From: Loktanella sp. M215
GTDB lineage: Bacteria > Pseudomonadota > Alphaproteobacteria > Rhodobacterales > Rhodobacteraceae
Assembly: GCF_021735925.1 (NCBI RefSeq)
Contig: NZ_WMEA01000001.1
Location: forward strand, 2,820,001 to 2,884,000
DNA: 64,000 nucleotides
Direction of reading: 5' to 3'
Shown piece by piece: positions 55,499 to 64,000 of the stretch. Position 1 is the first letter of the stretch. Each line of letters opens with the position of its first letter. The notes beneath the pieces were generated by a model that was given only the letters and a program-made list of their open reading frames with translations, was not told the DNA's origin and searched no databases. Position numbers and translations under genes: made by a program.

Positions 55499-57322
55499 AT
55501 GCGCCGCCTGTCCAAGACCGAAGCCAATTTCGACCCTGATGCCAAGATCGAGGGCTGGAACGTGATCCGCCGCGTGGCGCCCTACCTCTGGCCCAAGGGC
55601 GACCGGAATACGCAGGTCCGCGTGGTCGCGGCGATCAGCGTACTGCTGCTGGCAAACGCCATCGCGGTGGGGACGCCGTTTCTCTACAAGGCGGCGGTGG
55701 ACTCGTTGGCGGCAGAGGCGCGGGACGATACTTGGCTGATCGCCCTCGGCGCCGTCTGGCTGACGGTGCTTTACGGACTGTCCCGACTGGCGACGACGGG
55801 TCTGACGCAATTGCGCGACGTGATCTTCACCCCTGTCGGCCAGCGCGCGCTGCGGACGCTGGCGCTGGAAACCTTCACCCATATCCACCGCCTGTCGATG
55901 CGCTATCACATCACCCGCAAGACCGGCGGCCTGTCCCGCATCATCGAGCGTGGCGTGAAGGGCGTGGATTTCCTGATGCGCTTCCTCATCTTCTCGATGG
56001 GGCCGCTGGTGCTGCAACTTCTGATGATCTCGGTCGTGCTGTTTTTCAATTTCGACGTCTGGTACATGGTCGTCGTCGTCGTCACGATCGCACTTTACGT
56101 CTGGTTCACCTTCACCGTCACCGAATGGCGGGTGAAGATCCGCAAGGTGATGAACGAACAGGACACGGATGCGAACCAGAAGGCGATCGACAGCCTTCTG
56201 AACTTCGAGACCGTCAAGTATTTCGGCGCCGAAAAGTGGGAGGCCGGGCGTTACGACAATGCCATGCGGCTCTATGAAACCGCCGCCGTGCGGACGAACT
56301 ACTCCCTCGCGTTCCTGAACTTTGGCCAGTCGCTGATCATCACGGCGGGGCTGGTGATCGTCATGGTCATGGCCGCCATCGGTGCGCGGGCGGGGACGCT
56401 GACCGTGGGCGATTTCGTCATGGTCAACGCCTACATGATCCAGATCACCATGCCGCTGAACTTCCTCGGCACCGTCTACCGCGAGATCCGGCAGGCGCTG
56501 ATCGACATGGGCGACATGTTCAATCTGCTGGAACAACCCGCAGAGGTGCTGGACAAGCCCGGTGCGACCGATTTGGTCGTCACTGGCGGTCATATCGCGC
56601 TGCGCGATGTCCACTTCGGCTACGATGCCGCGCGCCCGATCCTGAAGGGCGTCGATCTGGATGTGCTGCCGGGGCAGACCGTGGCGATCGTCGGCTCCTC
56701 CGGTTCCGGCAAGTCGACCATCGGGCGGCTGCTGTTCCGCTTCTACGACGTGACCGGCGGTGCCGTGCGGATCGACGGGCAGGACCTGCGCGATGTGACG
56801 CAAGAAAGCCTGCACGCCCAGATCGGCGTCGTGCCGCAGGACACGGTGCTGTTCAACGACACCATCCACTACAATATCGCCTATGGCCGCCCCGGTGCCT
56901 CCGAGGCTGACATCCGCGAGGCCGCGCGCGCGGCCAATATCCACGACTTCATCATGTCGCTGCCTGACGGCTATGACACCACCGTGGGCGAGCGCGGGTT
57001 GAAGCTGTCGGGTGGCGAGAAACAGCGCGTCGGAATCGCGCGCACCCTGCTGAAGAACCCCCCGATCCTGCTGCTGGACGAGGCGACAAGTGCCCTGGAC
57101 ACCGACACGGAACGCGAAATCCAGCGCGAGTTGCGGATGATGGGGCAGGGGCGCACGGTCATCACAATCGCCCACCGCCTGTCCACCATTCAGGACGCCG
57201 ACCGGATCGTCGTGCTGGAAAACGGCGAGATCGTTGAAAGCGGCACCCATGACGCGCTGCTGGCGGAACCGGGGCGCTATGCGCAACTGTGGAACCGGCA
57301 GAGCGAGGAAGAGGCCGCTTGA
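55499..57322 (+). CDS. ABC exporter, Atm1/ABCB7-type half transporter
   Basis: The 607-residue protein has a six-helix membrane domain (from about residue 40) and an ATPase with Walker A AIVGSSGSGKSTIGRL near 395. The signature LSGGEKQRVGIARTLLK, Walker B ILLLDEATSALDTDTE and the H-loop TIAHRLSTI are intact. MRYHITRKTGGLSRIIERGVKG and IRRVAPYLWPKGD are typical of Atm1-like exporters. In alphaproteobacteria (e.g. Novosphingobium Atm1) these export glutathione-linked metals or persulfides. The stop overlaps the next gene. Confidence 0.9.
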   Translation: MRRLSKTEANFDPDAKIEGWNVIRRVAPYLWPKGDRNTQVRVVAAISVLLLANAIAVGTPFLYKAAVDSLAAEARDDTWLIALGAVWLTVLYGLSRLATTGLTQLRDVIFTPVGQRALRTLALETFTHIHRLSMRYHITRKTGGLSRIIERGVKGVDFLMRFLIFSMGPLVLQLLMISVVLFFNFDVWYMVVVVVTIALYVWFTFTVTEWRVKIRKVMNEQDTDANQKAIDSLLNFETVKYFGAEKWEAGRYDNAMRLYETAAVRTNYSLAFLNFGQSLIITAGLVIVMVMAAIGARAGTLTVGDFVMVNAYMIQITMPLNFLGTVYREIRQALIDMGDMFNLLEQPAEVLDKPGATDLVVTGGHIALRDVHFGYDAARPILKGVDLDVLPGQTVAIVGSSGSGKSTIGRLLFRFYDVTGGAVRIDGQDLRDVTQESLHAQIGVVPQDTVLFNDTIHYNIAYGRPGASEADIREAARAANIHDFIMSLPDGYDTTVGERGLKLSGGEKQRVGIARTLLKNPPILLLDEATSALDTDTEREIQRELRMMGQGRTVITIAHRLSTIQDADRIVVLENGEIVESGTHDALLAEPGRYAQLWNRQSEEEAA

Positions 57323-57657
57323 GCGCCAAGGACTATCCCGAAACGCCGGACGGGCGGTATTTCGTATCCAATGGGCGGTTGTGGCGGCGCACCAATCCGG
57401 CGCTGGACGACACGACGCGCCGGGCGGCGGTCAAGGCGCTGATGCAGGCGCGCCGCGCGGTCGGGCAGGCGAGCGACGAGGCCGAGACCCGTGCCGCGCG
57501 CGACCGCGTCGATCTGGCCAAGCGCGACCTTGGCGAGCGCGGTCCGGTCTGGTGGGATGACGGTGCCCCGGACGAGGGCGGCAAGCACCCCAAGAACTCA
57601 TCTTACGCCGACTGGTGGACCGGGCTGGATGCAGAGGCGCAGGCGCGCGGCACCTGA
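57319..57657 (+). CDS. conserved small protein downstream of the Atm1-type exporter
   Basis: The frame starts with TTG at 57319 inside the exporter stop and encodes 112 residues beginning MSAKDYPETPDGRYFVSNGR. It contains GRLWRRTNPALDDTTRRAAV, a helical Ala/Arg-rich middle (about 40-75) and the motif GERGPVWWDDGAPDEGG with YADWW near the end. Proteins with these blocks (RYFV..GRLWR..NP, RGPVWW.DGAPD) are widespread but unnamed in proteobacteria. It has no signal peptide. The function is unknown. Confidence 0.75.
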   Translation: MSAKDYPETPDGRYFVSNGRLWRRTNPALDDTTRRAAVKALMQARRAVGQASDEAETRAARDRVDLAKRDLGERGPVWWDDGAPDEGGKHPKNSSYADWWTGLDAEAQARGT

Positions 57658-57761
57658 ACTGTGCGTCAGCGCGCAACTCTGCGGCGCGGCATCGCGGATT
57701 GTCAGGCCCTGCGTCGCGGCGTAGCGTCGCCGTAAATCTCATTCAGATCAGGTCTCATACG

Positions 57762-58958
57762 ATGTCCCTCTTCCGCATGGCCCTGATCCTGGGTCTTCTG
57801 TCAGCTGTCGGTCCCTTTGCCATCGACATGTATCTGCCCGCGATGCCGGCATTGGCCGCATCGCTGGGCGTCAGCGAGACGGCGGCGCAGATGACGCTGA
57901 CCAGCTATTTCGTGGCCTTCGGTCTGGCGCAGCTGATCTATGGCCCCTGGTCCGATCAGGCCGGGCGCAAGCGGCCTCTGTTCGTGGGCCTGGCGATCTT
58001 TATCCTGGGCAGCGTCGTGGCCGCGATGGCACCGACCATCGGCACGCTGGTTGCCGCCCGCGCGGTGCAGGGCATCGGTGGAGCTGTCCTGATGGTCGTG
58101 CCGCGCGCGGTGATCCGCGACATGCATACGGGCACGGCGGCGACCAAGATGATGGCTTTGGTGATGCTGGTGATCTCGGTCTCGCCCATGCTGGCGCCGC
58201 TGGCGGGGTCCGGTCTGATCCAGCTGGGCGACTGGCGGCTGATCTTCTGGGTGCTTTGCGGTGTCGCCGCGATCGCGCTGCTGATCACCGGTTTTGCCTT
58301 GCCAGAGACACTCGCGGTCGAAAAGCGTCAGCCGATTCACTTTGGATCGCTCATCGCGGGGTCCAAGGTGCTGCTGACCGACCCGGTCTTCATGGGCCTG
58401 ACCTTCATCGGCGGCTTCGGCATGGCCAGCTTCTTCGTCTTCATCGCCAGTGCGGCTTTCGTTTATGTCCAGCAGTTCGGCCTGTCGCCCACGGGCTTCT
58501 CATTGGCCTTCGCGATCAACGCGGTCGGCTTCTTCTCGGCCAGTCAGGGAGCTGGGCCGTTGGGGGAACGGTTCGGCATCGTGCCGCTGATGCGCTGGGG
58601 CGTCATAGGCTTCGCCGGGTTCACGCTGGCCCTGCTGGCGCTGACGCTGGCGGGGTTCGTGTCGTTCTATCTGATCGTTGCCATGCTGTTTCTGGCCAAT
58701 GCCTGCCTGGGCGTGGTCATCCCCACCACGATGGTCATGGCGCTGGATGCGCATGGGCGGATCGCGGGCCTTGCGTCGTCGTTGGGGGGCACGCTGCAGA
58801 TGCTGGCGGGCGGCGTAATGATCGCGCTGACGGGGCTGTTCTTTGACGGCACCGCCTTGCCGATGGTCGCCGCCATCGCGCTGTGCGCGGTCTGCGCGCT
58901 GGCCCTGGCGCTGGCTACATTGGGGCGGGTCGCCCGCAGTCAGGCCGCGCCAGCCTGA
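57762..58958 (+). CDS. Bcr/CflA-family MFS multidrug efflux transporter
   Basis: The 398-residue 12-helix protein has the motif PFAIDMYLPAMPALAASLGV near residue 15, characteristic of Bcr/CflA. The MFS motif A is LIYGPWSDQAGRKRPLFVGL near 57. Motif C-like GIGGAVLMVVPRAVIRDMHT follows, and SPMLAPLAGSGLIQLGDWRL is family-typical. It exports drugs such as bicyclomycin or other small compounds by proton antiport. The upstream open frame is rejected because MSLFRMALILGLL is the first helix. Confidence 0.88.
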   Translation: MSLFRMALILGLLSAVGPFAIDMYLPAMPALAASLGVSETAAQMTLTSYFVAFGLAQLIYGPWSDQAGRKRPLFVGLAIFILGSVVAAMAPTIGTLVAARAVQGIGGAVLMVVPRAVIRDMHTGTAATKMMALVMLVISVSPMLAPLAGSGLIQLGDWRLIFWVLCGVAAIALLITGFALPETLAVEKRQPIHFGSLIAGSKVLLTDPVFMGLTFIGGFGMASFFVFIASAAFVYVQQFGLSPTGFSLAFAINAVGFFSASQGAGPLGERFGIVPLMRWGVIGFAGFTLALLALTLAGFVSFYLIVAMLFLANACLGVVIPTTMVMALDAHGRIAGLASSLGGTLQMLAGGVMIALTGLFFDGTALPMVAAIALCAVCALALALATLGRVARSQAAPA

Positions 58959-59072
58959 TCGGGCAGCACAATCCGGCAGTTGCGCGGGCGCAGCCCTTGG
59001 CAATCCGTGCCGTTTCAAGGTAAGACGCGGGCAAAGGCGGCCCCGTCAAGGGGCCGCGCGCGGGGGACGGCC

Positions 59073-59780
59073 ATGAGCGATTCGGACAGTTTCATCAACG
59101 AGGTCAGCGAAGAGGTCCGCCGCGACCGTCTGTTCGCGACGCTGAAGAAGTATGGCTGGATAGCCATCCTCGCCGTCATTCTGCTGGTTGCTGGCGCGGC
59201 CTGGACCGAATACCGCAATGCACAGACCCGCGCCGCCGCTGAGGCGACCGGCGACGCGCTGCTGGCCGCCCTTGCCACGAATGACCCCGCCGCCCGCGCC
59301 GCCGCACTGGACGCGCTGCCGCAGACCGGGTCTTCTGCCGCCGCTGGGATGCTGATCACCGCCGCCGCCCAGCAAGAAGCGGGCGAGGCCGATGCCGCGG
59401 CCCAGACGCTGGATGCGCTGGCCGCCCGCACGGACGTCCCCGCGATCTACCGCGATCTGGCGGCCTTCAAGGCCGCGATGCTGGACGCTGGCACCGATCC
59501 CGCCGCGCGCCGCGCTCGGCTGGAGCCGCTGGCCGCCCCCGGTCAGCCCTTTGCCCTGCTGGCGCAGGAACAGCTTGCGCTGGTCGATCTTGCGGCAGAT
59601 GACCGCGACAGCGCCGTGACCCGGCTGACCGCGATCCTGAACGATGCCGGCGTCACGCAGGGCTTGCGTGACCGCGCGCAAAGCCTGATGGTGGCGCTGG
59701 GTGCGCCGCTGCCTGACGCCGCCGCCACAGCCGACGCCCCCGCCGAGGCTCCTGCCGACGTGACACCGACCAATCCCTGA
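59073..59780 (+). CDS. YfgM-like membrane-anchored TPR protein
   Basis: The 235-residue protein starts MSDSDSFINEVSEEVRRDRL, the usual YfgM-type N-terminus of alphaproteobacteria. A membrane helix at about 28-48 (YGWIAILAVILLVAGAAWTE) follows. The periplasmic part is Ala-rich helical repeats (TPR_21) with a disordered Ala/Pro tail. In E. coli YfgM is an SecYEG/PpiD-associated chaperone and lies next to bamB and der, the same order as here. Confidence 0.83.
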   Translation: MSDSDSFINEVSEEVRRDRLFATLKKYGWIAILAVILLVAGAAWTEYRNAQTRAAAEATGDALLAALATNDPAARAAALDALPQTGSSAAAGMLITAAAQQEAGEADAAAQTLDALAARTDVPAIYRDLAAFKAAMLDAGTDPAARRARLEPLAAPGQPFALLAQEQLALVDLAADDRDSAVTRLTAILNDAGVTQGLRDRAQSLMVALGAPLPDAAATADAPAEAPADVTPTNP

Positions 59781-59794
59781 AAGGGCGCCTTGCC

Positions 59795-61096
59795 GTGACT
59801 TCCAAGACCCTTTCCATCGGCCTGCTGGCCTTGGCCACCCTGACCGCCTGCGGCGAAAAGGACATCATCCTGCCTGGTGTGCGCGAACCGATCCGCAGCG
59901 ATATGGCCGAGGTCAACTCTGCCCGTCCGATCAGCATGCCGGCGGCCCAGTTCAACGCGTCCTGGAGCCATCGTAACGGCGCGGCCGACCACACCGTGAT
60001 GCAGCCGGCCCTGGCCGCACAACTGTCACAGATCTTTGCCGTGAACATCGGCGAGGGGGACGACAAGAGCGCCCGCATCACCGCCGACCCGGTCGTCTCT
60101 GGCGGCCTTGTCTATACACTCGATGCGCGGTCCCACGTGACCGCCGTGACCACCGGCGGCGCGCCCGTCTGGACAGCCGACATCACGCCGCCCACGGATA
60201 TGCACACCGATGCCTCTGGTGGCGGTCTGGCCATCGGGTCCGGGTTGCTGGTCGTGTCGACCGGCTATGGCACGCTGACGGCGCTGGACCCGGCGACGGG
60301 CGGCACGGTCTGGGTGCAGGAATTGAACGCCCCCGGCACATCCGCCCCGGCCGTCATGGGCGATCTGATCTATGTCGTCAGCCGCGACAGCACGGCCTGG
60401 GCGATCGACGTGGCGAACGGGCGCATCCGCTATCAGGTCAACGGTATTCCGTCCGACACGTCCTACGGCGGTGGTGCAGGCCCCGCGGTCAGCGCCGATC
60501 TTGCGGTCTTTCCGTTCCCCTCGGGTGAAGTGACGGGCGTGTTCCCTGAAGGCGGCATCCAGCGCTGGTCGCAGATCGTCAGCGGCGACCGTCCAGGGCA
60601 GGCCTACGGCACGCTGACCGATATCGCGGGCGACCCGGTGATCGACGGCGACCGCGTCTATGTCGGCAACTTCACTGGCGTGACCGTCGCCATCGACGCG
60701 GCCTCTGGCGAGCGGATCTGGACCGCAGGCGAGGGGGCCTCTGGTCCGGTCTGGCCTGCGGGCGATTCCGTTTTCATGGTCAACGACCTGAACGAGCTTG
60801 TGCGTCTGGACGCCGCCGACGGGAGTGCCATCTGGCGCGTGGCCCTGCCGGACCTGAAAGAGCAAAAAGGCTTCTTCAACCGCCAGAGCACGGTTTTCGC
60901 CAACTACGGCCCGATTCTGGCGGGCGGGCGGCTGATCGTCGCCTCATCCGACGGGCTGCTGCGGTCGTTCGATCCGACCTCGGGCGCGCTCGTCAGCTCC
61001 GTGCCCTTGCCTGGTGGGGCGGCCTCCACACCCGCTGTCGCGGGGGGGGTGTTGTACGTCGTGACCAAGACCGGGCAACTGCTGGCTTTCCGTTGA
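59795..61096 (+). CDS. bamB: BamB-like outer-membrane assembly lipoprotein (PQQ-like beta-propeller)
   Basis: The frame starts with GTG at 59795 and encodes 433 residues with signal LSIGLLALATLTACGEKD (lipobox LTAC). Repeats such as TALDPATGGTVWVQELN, AIDAASGERIWTAGEG and VRLDAADGSAIWRVALP are the blades of an eight-bladed propeller. BamB helps the BAM complex insert outer-membrane barrels. It lies between yfgM and der as in other proteobacteria. Confidence 0.88.
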   Translation: MTSKTLSIGLLALATLTACGEKDIILPGVREPIRSDMAEVNSARPISMPAAQFNASWSHRNGAADHTVMQPALAAQLSQIFAVNIGEGDDKSARITADPVVSGGLVYTLDARSHVTAVTTGGAPVWTADITPPTDMHTDASGGGLAIGSGLLVVSTGYGTLTALDPATGGTVWVQELNAPGTSAPAVMGDLIYVVSRDSTAWAIDVANGRIRYQVNGIPSDTSYGGGAGPAVSADLAVFPFPSGEVTGVFPEGGIQRWSQIVSGDRPGQAYGTLTDIAGDPVIDGDRVYVGNFTGVTVAIDAASGERIWTAGEGASGPVWPAGDSVFMVNDLNELVRLDAADGSAIWRVALPDLKEQKGFFNRQSTVFANYGPILAGGRLIVASSDGLLRSFDPTSGALVSSVPLPGGAASTPAVAGGVLYVVTKTGQLLAFR

Positions 61097-61144
61097 GGTA
61101 AAAGAGGTGTATGGCCCGCTCTCTGACTTGCCGGAGTGCGTGAC

Positions 61145-62602
61145 ATGACCTTTACCCTTGCCCTTGTGGGCCGACCCAATGTCGGCAAATCCACCCTGTT
61201 CAACCGTTTGGTGGGCAAGAAGCTGGCACTGGTCGACGACCAGCCCGGCGTGACACGCGATCTGCGCGAAGGGCCGGGGCGGATTGCGGACATCAAGTTC
61301 ACCGTGATCGACACCGCCGGTCTGGAAATGGCCACGGACGAATCGCTGCAGGGCCGGATGCGCAAGCTGACGGAACGCGCGGTCGAAATGGCCGACGTCT
61401 GCCTGTTCATGATCGACGCCCGCGTGGGCGTGCTGCCCGCCGACCGCGTCTTTGCCGACATCCTGCGCAAGAAGAACGCCCACGTCATCCTTGCCGCCAA
61501 CAAGGGCGAGGGCAAGGCCGCCGACGTCACGATCCTCGAAGCCTATGCGCTGGGTCTGGGCGAGCCGATCCGGATTTCGGCCGAGCATGGCGAAGGCATG
61601 GGCGAGTTGATGGACGTACTGCGCCCGCTGTCGGAACAGTTCGAAGAACGCAGCTTGGCTGACGCGCCCGACACGGATGTCGCCGTCGATGACGAGGATC
61701 CGGATGCACCCCGCGTGCCGACGCGTGCCAAGCCCTTGCAGATCGCCGTGGTCGGTCGCCCCAACGCTGGAAAATCCACGCTGATCAACAAGATCATCGG
61801 CGAAGACCGTCTGCTGACCGGGCCGGAACCGGGCATCACCCGCGACGCGATCTCTGTCATGACGGAATGGGACGGCGTGCCCATGCGGATCTTCGATACC
61901 GCTGGCATGCGCAAGAAGGCCCGGATCAACGAAAAGCTGGAAAAGCTTTCCGTCAGCGACGGGTTGCGTGCGGTCAAGTTTGCCGAAGTCGTTGTCGTGC
62001 TGCTGGACGTCGACATCCCCTTCGAACAGCAGGATCTGCGGATTGCCGACCTTGCAGAGCGTGAGGGCCGGGCCGTCGTGATCGGCGTCAACAAGTGGGA
62101 TACCGAAGAAGACAAGCAGGACAAGCTGCGCGAATTGCGCGAGGAGTTCACCCGCCTGCTGCCGCAGCTGCGCGGCGCGCCGCTGGTCACGGTTTCGGCC
62201 AAGACCGGCAAGGGGCTGGACCGCCTGCAACAGGCGATCATGAAGGCCTACGATGTCTGGAACCGCCGCGTCACGACGGCGCAGCTGAACCGCTGGCTGA
62301 CGGGGATGCTGGAACAGCACCCGCCACCCGCACCTGGCGGCAAGCGGATCAAGATGCGCTATGCCACGCAGGTCAAGACGCGGCCGCCGGGATTCGTGGT
62401 GATGACGTCTCACCCGGACCTCGTGCCCGAAAGCTATAAACGCTATCTCGTCAACGGGTTGCGCGAAGACTTTGACATGCCTGGCGCGCCGATTCGCCTG
62501 ACGCTGCGCGATCAGGGGGACAAGAACCCCTACAAGGATAAGAAGTCGTCGCAGCCCTCACGGCTGAGCAAGCACAAGAAGGCGCCCGGCAGCGACCGCT
62601 AG
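61145..62602 (+). CDS. der: ribosome-assembly GTPase Der (EngA)
   Basis: The 485-residue protein has two tandem GTPase domains: [20 protein letters not shown] near residue 8 and [20 protein letters not shown] near 203. The G3 motifs are VIDTAGLE and [13 protein letters not shown], and G4 motifs include GVNKWD in the second domain and a variant LAANKGEG in the first. A C-terminal KH-like domain ([20 protein letters not shown]) follows, then a basic tail. It acts in 50S subunit assembly. The stop uses the shared CTAG at 62599-62602. Confidence 0.96.
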   Translation: MTFTLALVGRPNVGKSTLFNRLVGKKLALVDDQPGVTRDLREGPGRIADIKFTVIDTAGLEMATDESLQGRMRKLTERAVEMADVCLFMIDARVGVLPADRVFADILRKKNAHVILAANKGEGKAADVTILEAYALGLGEPIRISAEHGEGMGELMDVLRPLSEQFEERSLADAPDTDVAVDDEDPDAPRVPTRAKPLQIAVVGRPNAGKSTLINKIIGEDRLLTGPEPGITRDAISVMTEWDGVPMRIFDTAGMRKKARINEKLEKLSVSDGLRAVKFAEVVVVLLDVDIPFEQQDLRIADLAEREGRAVVIGVNKWDTEEDKQDKLRELREEFTRLLPQLRGAPLVTVSAKTGKGLDRLQQAIMKAYDVWNRRVTTAQLNRWLTGMLEQHPPPAPGGKRIKMRYATQVKTRPPGFVVMTSHPDLVPESYKRYLVNGLREDFDMPGAPIRLTLRDQGDKNPYKDKKSSQPSRLSKHKKAPGSDR

Positions 62603-63315
62603 GCCTGCCGGTTGATGCGTGGCGCCCACATGGCCATGATGCAGACCAGCACCACGATCCCGGTGATGGCCAGTGCCGTGACCAGAAAGTTGTGCATGCC
62701 GTTGTTGACGCAGATGCCGATCAAGGCCCAGATCACGGCCCCGAGGTAGATCGGTGCCGCGGTCCGGGCGTAGGTCGCGATGGTGACGGCCAGCGCCCCC
62801 AGAATGCCGACAAAGGCCCAATGATATCCGTTCAGCAGGATGTCATAACCTGCCAGCGTCGTGCAGAGCGACACAAAGCTGGCCGCTGTCAGCCACCCGG
62901 CATAAAGGGCGACCGGCCCGCGCAACCACCGACGATCCGACAGGGGCGTACGGTTGAGGGCGACGATCGCCGCGGCGGCCATGATGAAGATGGTGATCGT
63001 GGCCCAGATGGCGCTGACCTGCGCGATCAGAAGCCAAGGAATGCCAACGCCAAGGCTGACGCACAGTGGCACCCGGACCCGGCTCCATGCGGGATCGCTG
63101 ACCCTGTAAATGACGCCGTAGATGGCAGAGATCACCAGCCACAGGTAGATCGGCCCCCAGATCGCAAAGGCATAACCCGCCGGCTGGATCGGCGGGTTGA
63201 TCTGGGGGACAGGCAACTGATCCGCCGTGAAGCCGCTGAAGTCACCCGACAGCAGGGGGGCTGCCGCGAAGGCAGCCGTGACGACAAGTGTCAGATATCC
63301 GAGTGATTTGCTCAT
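62599..63315 (-). CDS. TspO/tryptophan-rich-sensory-like membrane protein
   Basis: The 238-residue protein has about seven predicted membrane helices. Its N-terminus [20 protein letters not shown] is followed by [20 protein letters not shown], a motif shared with TspO/MBR-like and pinensin-type proteins ([13 protein letters not shown]). [20 protein letters not shown] and [20 protein letters not shown] follow. It is longer than classical TspO (about 160 aa, five helices), so it is only related. The start at 63315 (ATG) is preferred over TTG at 63336. It is convergent with der. Confidence 0.65.
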   Translation of the reverse strand: MSKSLGYLTLVVTAAFAAAPLLSGDFSGFTADQLPVPQINPPIQPAGYAFAIWGPIYLWLVISAIYGVIYRVSDPAWSRVRVPLCVSLGVGIPWLLIAQVSAIWATITIFIMAAAAIVALNRTPLSDRRWLRGPVALYAGWLTAASFVSLCTTLAGYDILLNGYHWAFVGILGALAVTIATYARTAAPIYLGAVIWALIGICVNNGMHNFLVTALAITGIVVLVCIMAMWAPRINRQA

Positions 63316-63356
63316 ACCAGCCAACGCAGCCTGCAAGACGAAAGTTCACCCTTGTC

Positions 63357-64000
<644 letters not shown>

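Overview
This window looks like a chromosomal segment of a marine-type alphaproteobacterium of the order Rhodobacterales (Roseobacter/Rhodobacteraceae relatives). The grounds are high GC, a nuo cluster interspersed with small extra genes (as known from Rhodobacter capsulatus), a THF-dependent sarcosine oxidase operon soxBDAG, a form II CoxL-type molybdenum hydroxylase, NHase-type genes, DUF1223/DUF5333/DUF5337 proteins and a Hint-domain protein. No tRNA, rRNA or CRISPR array was seen.

Layout. 1-7.1 kb is a decaying accessory zone. It holds the 3' part of a dead IS3-family element, a truncated substrate-binding-protein gene with its ABC ATPase, and a coxG-coxS-coxL-coxM cluster in which coxS carries two compensating frameshifts and coxL one. 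Two palindromic inserts sit inside the dead transposase, and a relative of one of them lies between coxS and coxL. A second dispersed repeat (TTCTTCTGGTCAAAAATAC plus a GC hairpin) occurs four times. 7.3-13.2 kb: aconitase (acnA), a DUF1223 protein, an LpxL-like acyltransferase, and a three-gene NHase/thiocyanate-hydrolase-like operon whose beta subunit is split into two genes.

13.4-32.2 kb is the complex I locus: nuoF, G, H, I, J, K, L, M, N, followed by birA, coaX and rnj. nuoA-E are not upstream, where the NHase genes lie instead. The locus is interleaved with accessory genes: a helix-hairpin-helix membrane protein, DUF5337, a small periplasmic protein, a 41-aa lipoprotein, a DUF3291 pair, an antisense 59-aa gene, DUF5333, a lipoprotein, a carboxymuconolactone-decarboxylase-like protein and a 25-aa membrane microprotein.

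32.3-44.7 kb is mixed housekeeping and envelope genes: secreted protein, DEAD-box helicase, OsmC, PrfC, two TbpB-like lipoproteins, Hint protein, atypical SDR, an FbpC-like ATPase, and DUF1289-ruvX-ccmI. 44.9-53.0 kb holds soxB / small membrane protein / soxDAG, sodB, a PLP-dependent dehydratase and a host-attachment-type protein. 53.1-64 kb holds RarD, a LysM protein, an Atm1-type exporter, a Bcr/CflA pump, the yfgM-bamB-der cluster, a TspO-like protein and the 3' part of serS.

The most coherent hidden signal is a set of promoter sequences matching the alphaproteobacterial general-stress sigma factor EcfG (GGAAC-N17-CGTT). There are four exact copies, all intergenic. They lie in front of osmC, a small Ala-rich membrane protein that interrupts the sox operon, a 73-aa hydrophilic protein plus host-attachment protein, and inside the nuo cluster. 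In the nuo cluster two -35 elements abut back to back (GTTCC|GGAAC) and point at an antisense 59-aa gene and at DUF5333/nuoG. A weaker match precedes sodB. This suggests that several of the odd small genes interrupting metabolic operons are general-stress genes with their own promoters.
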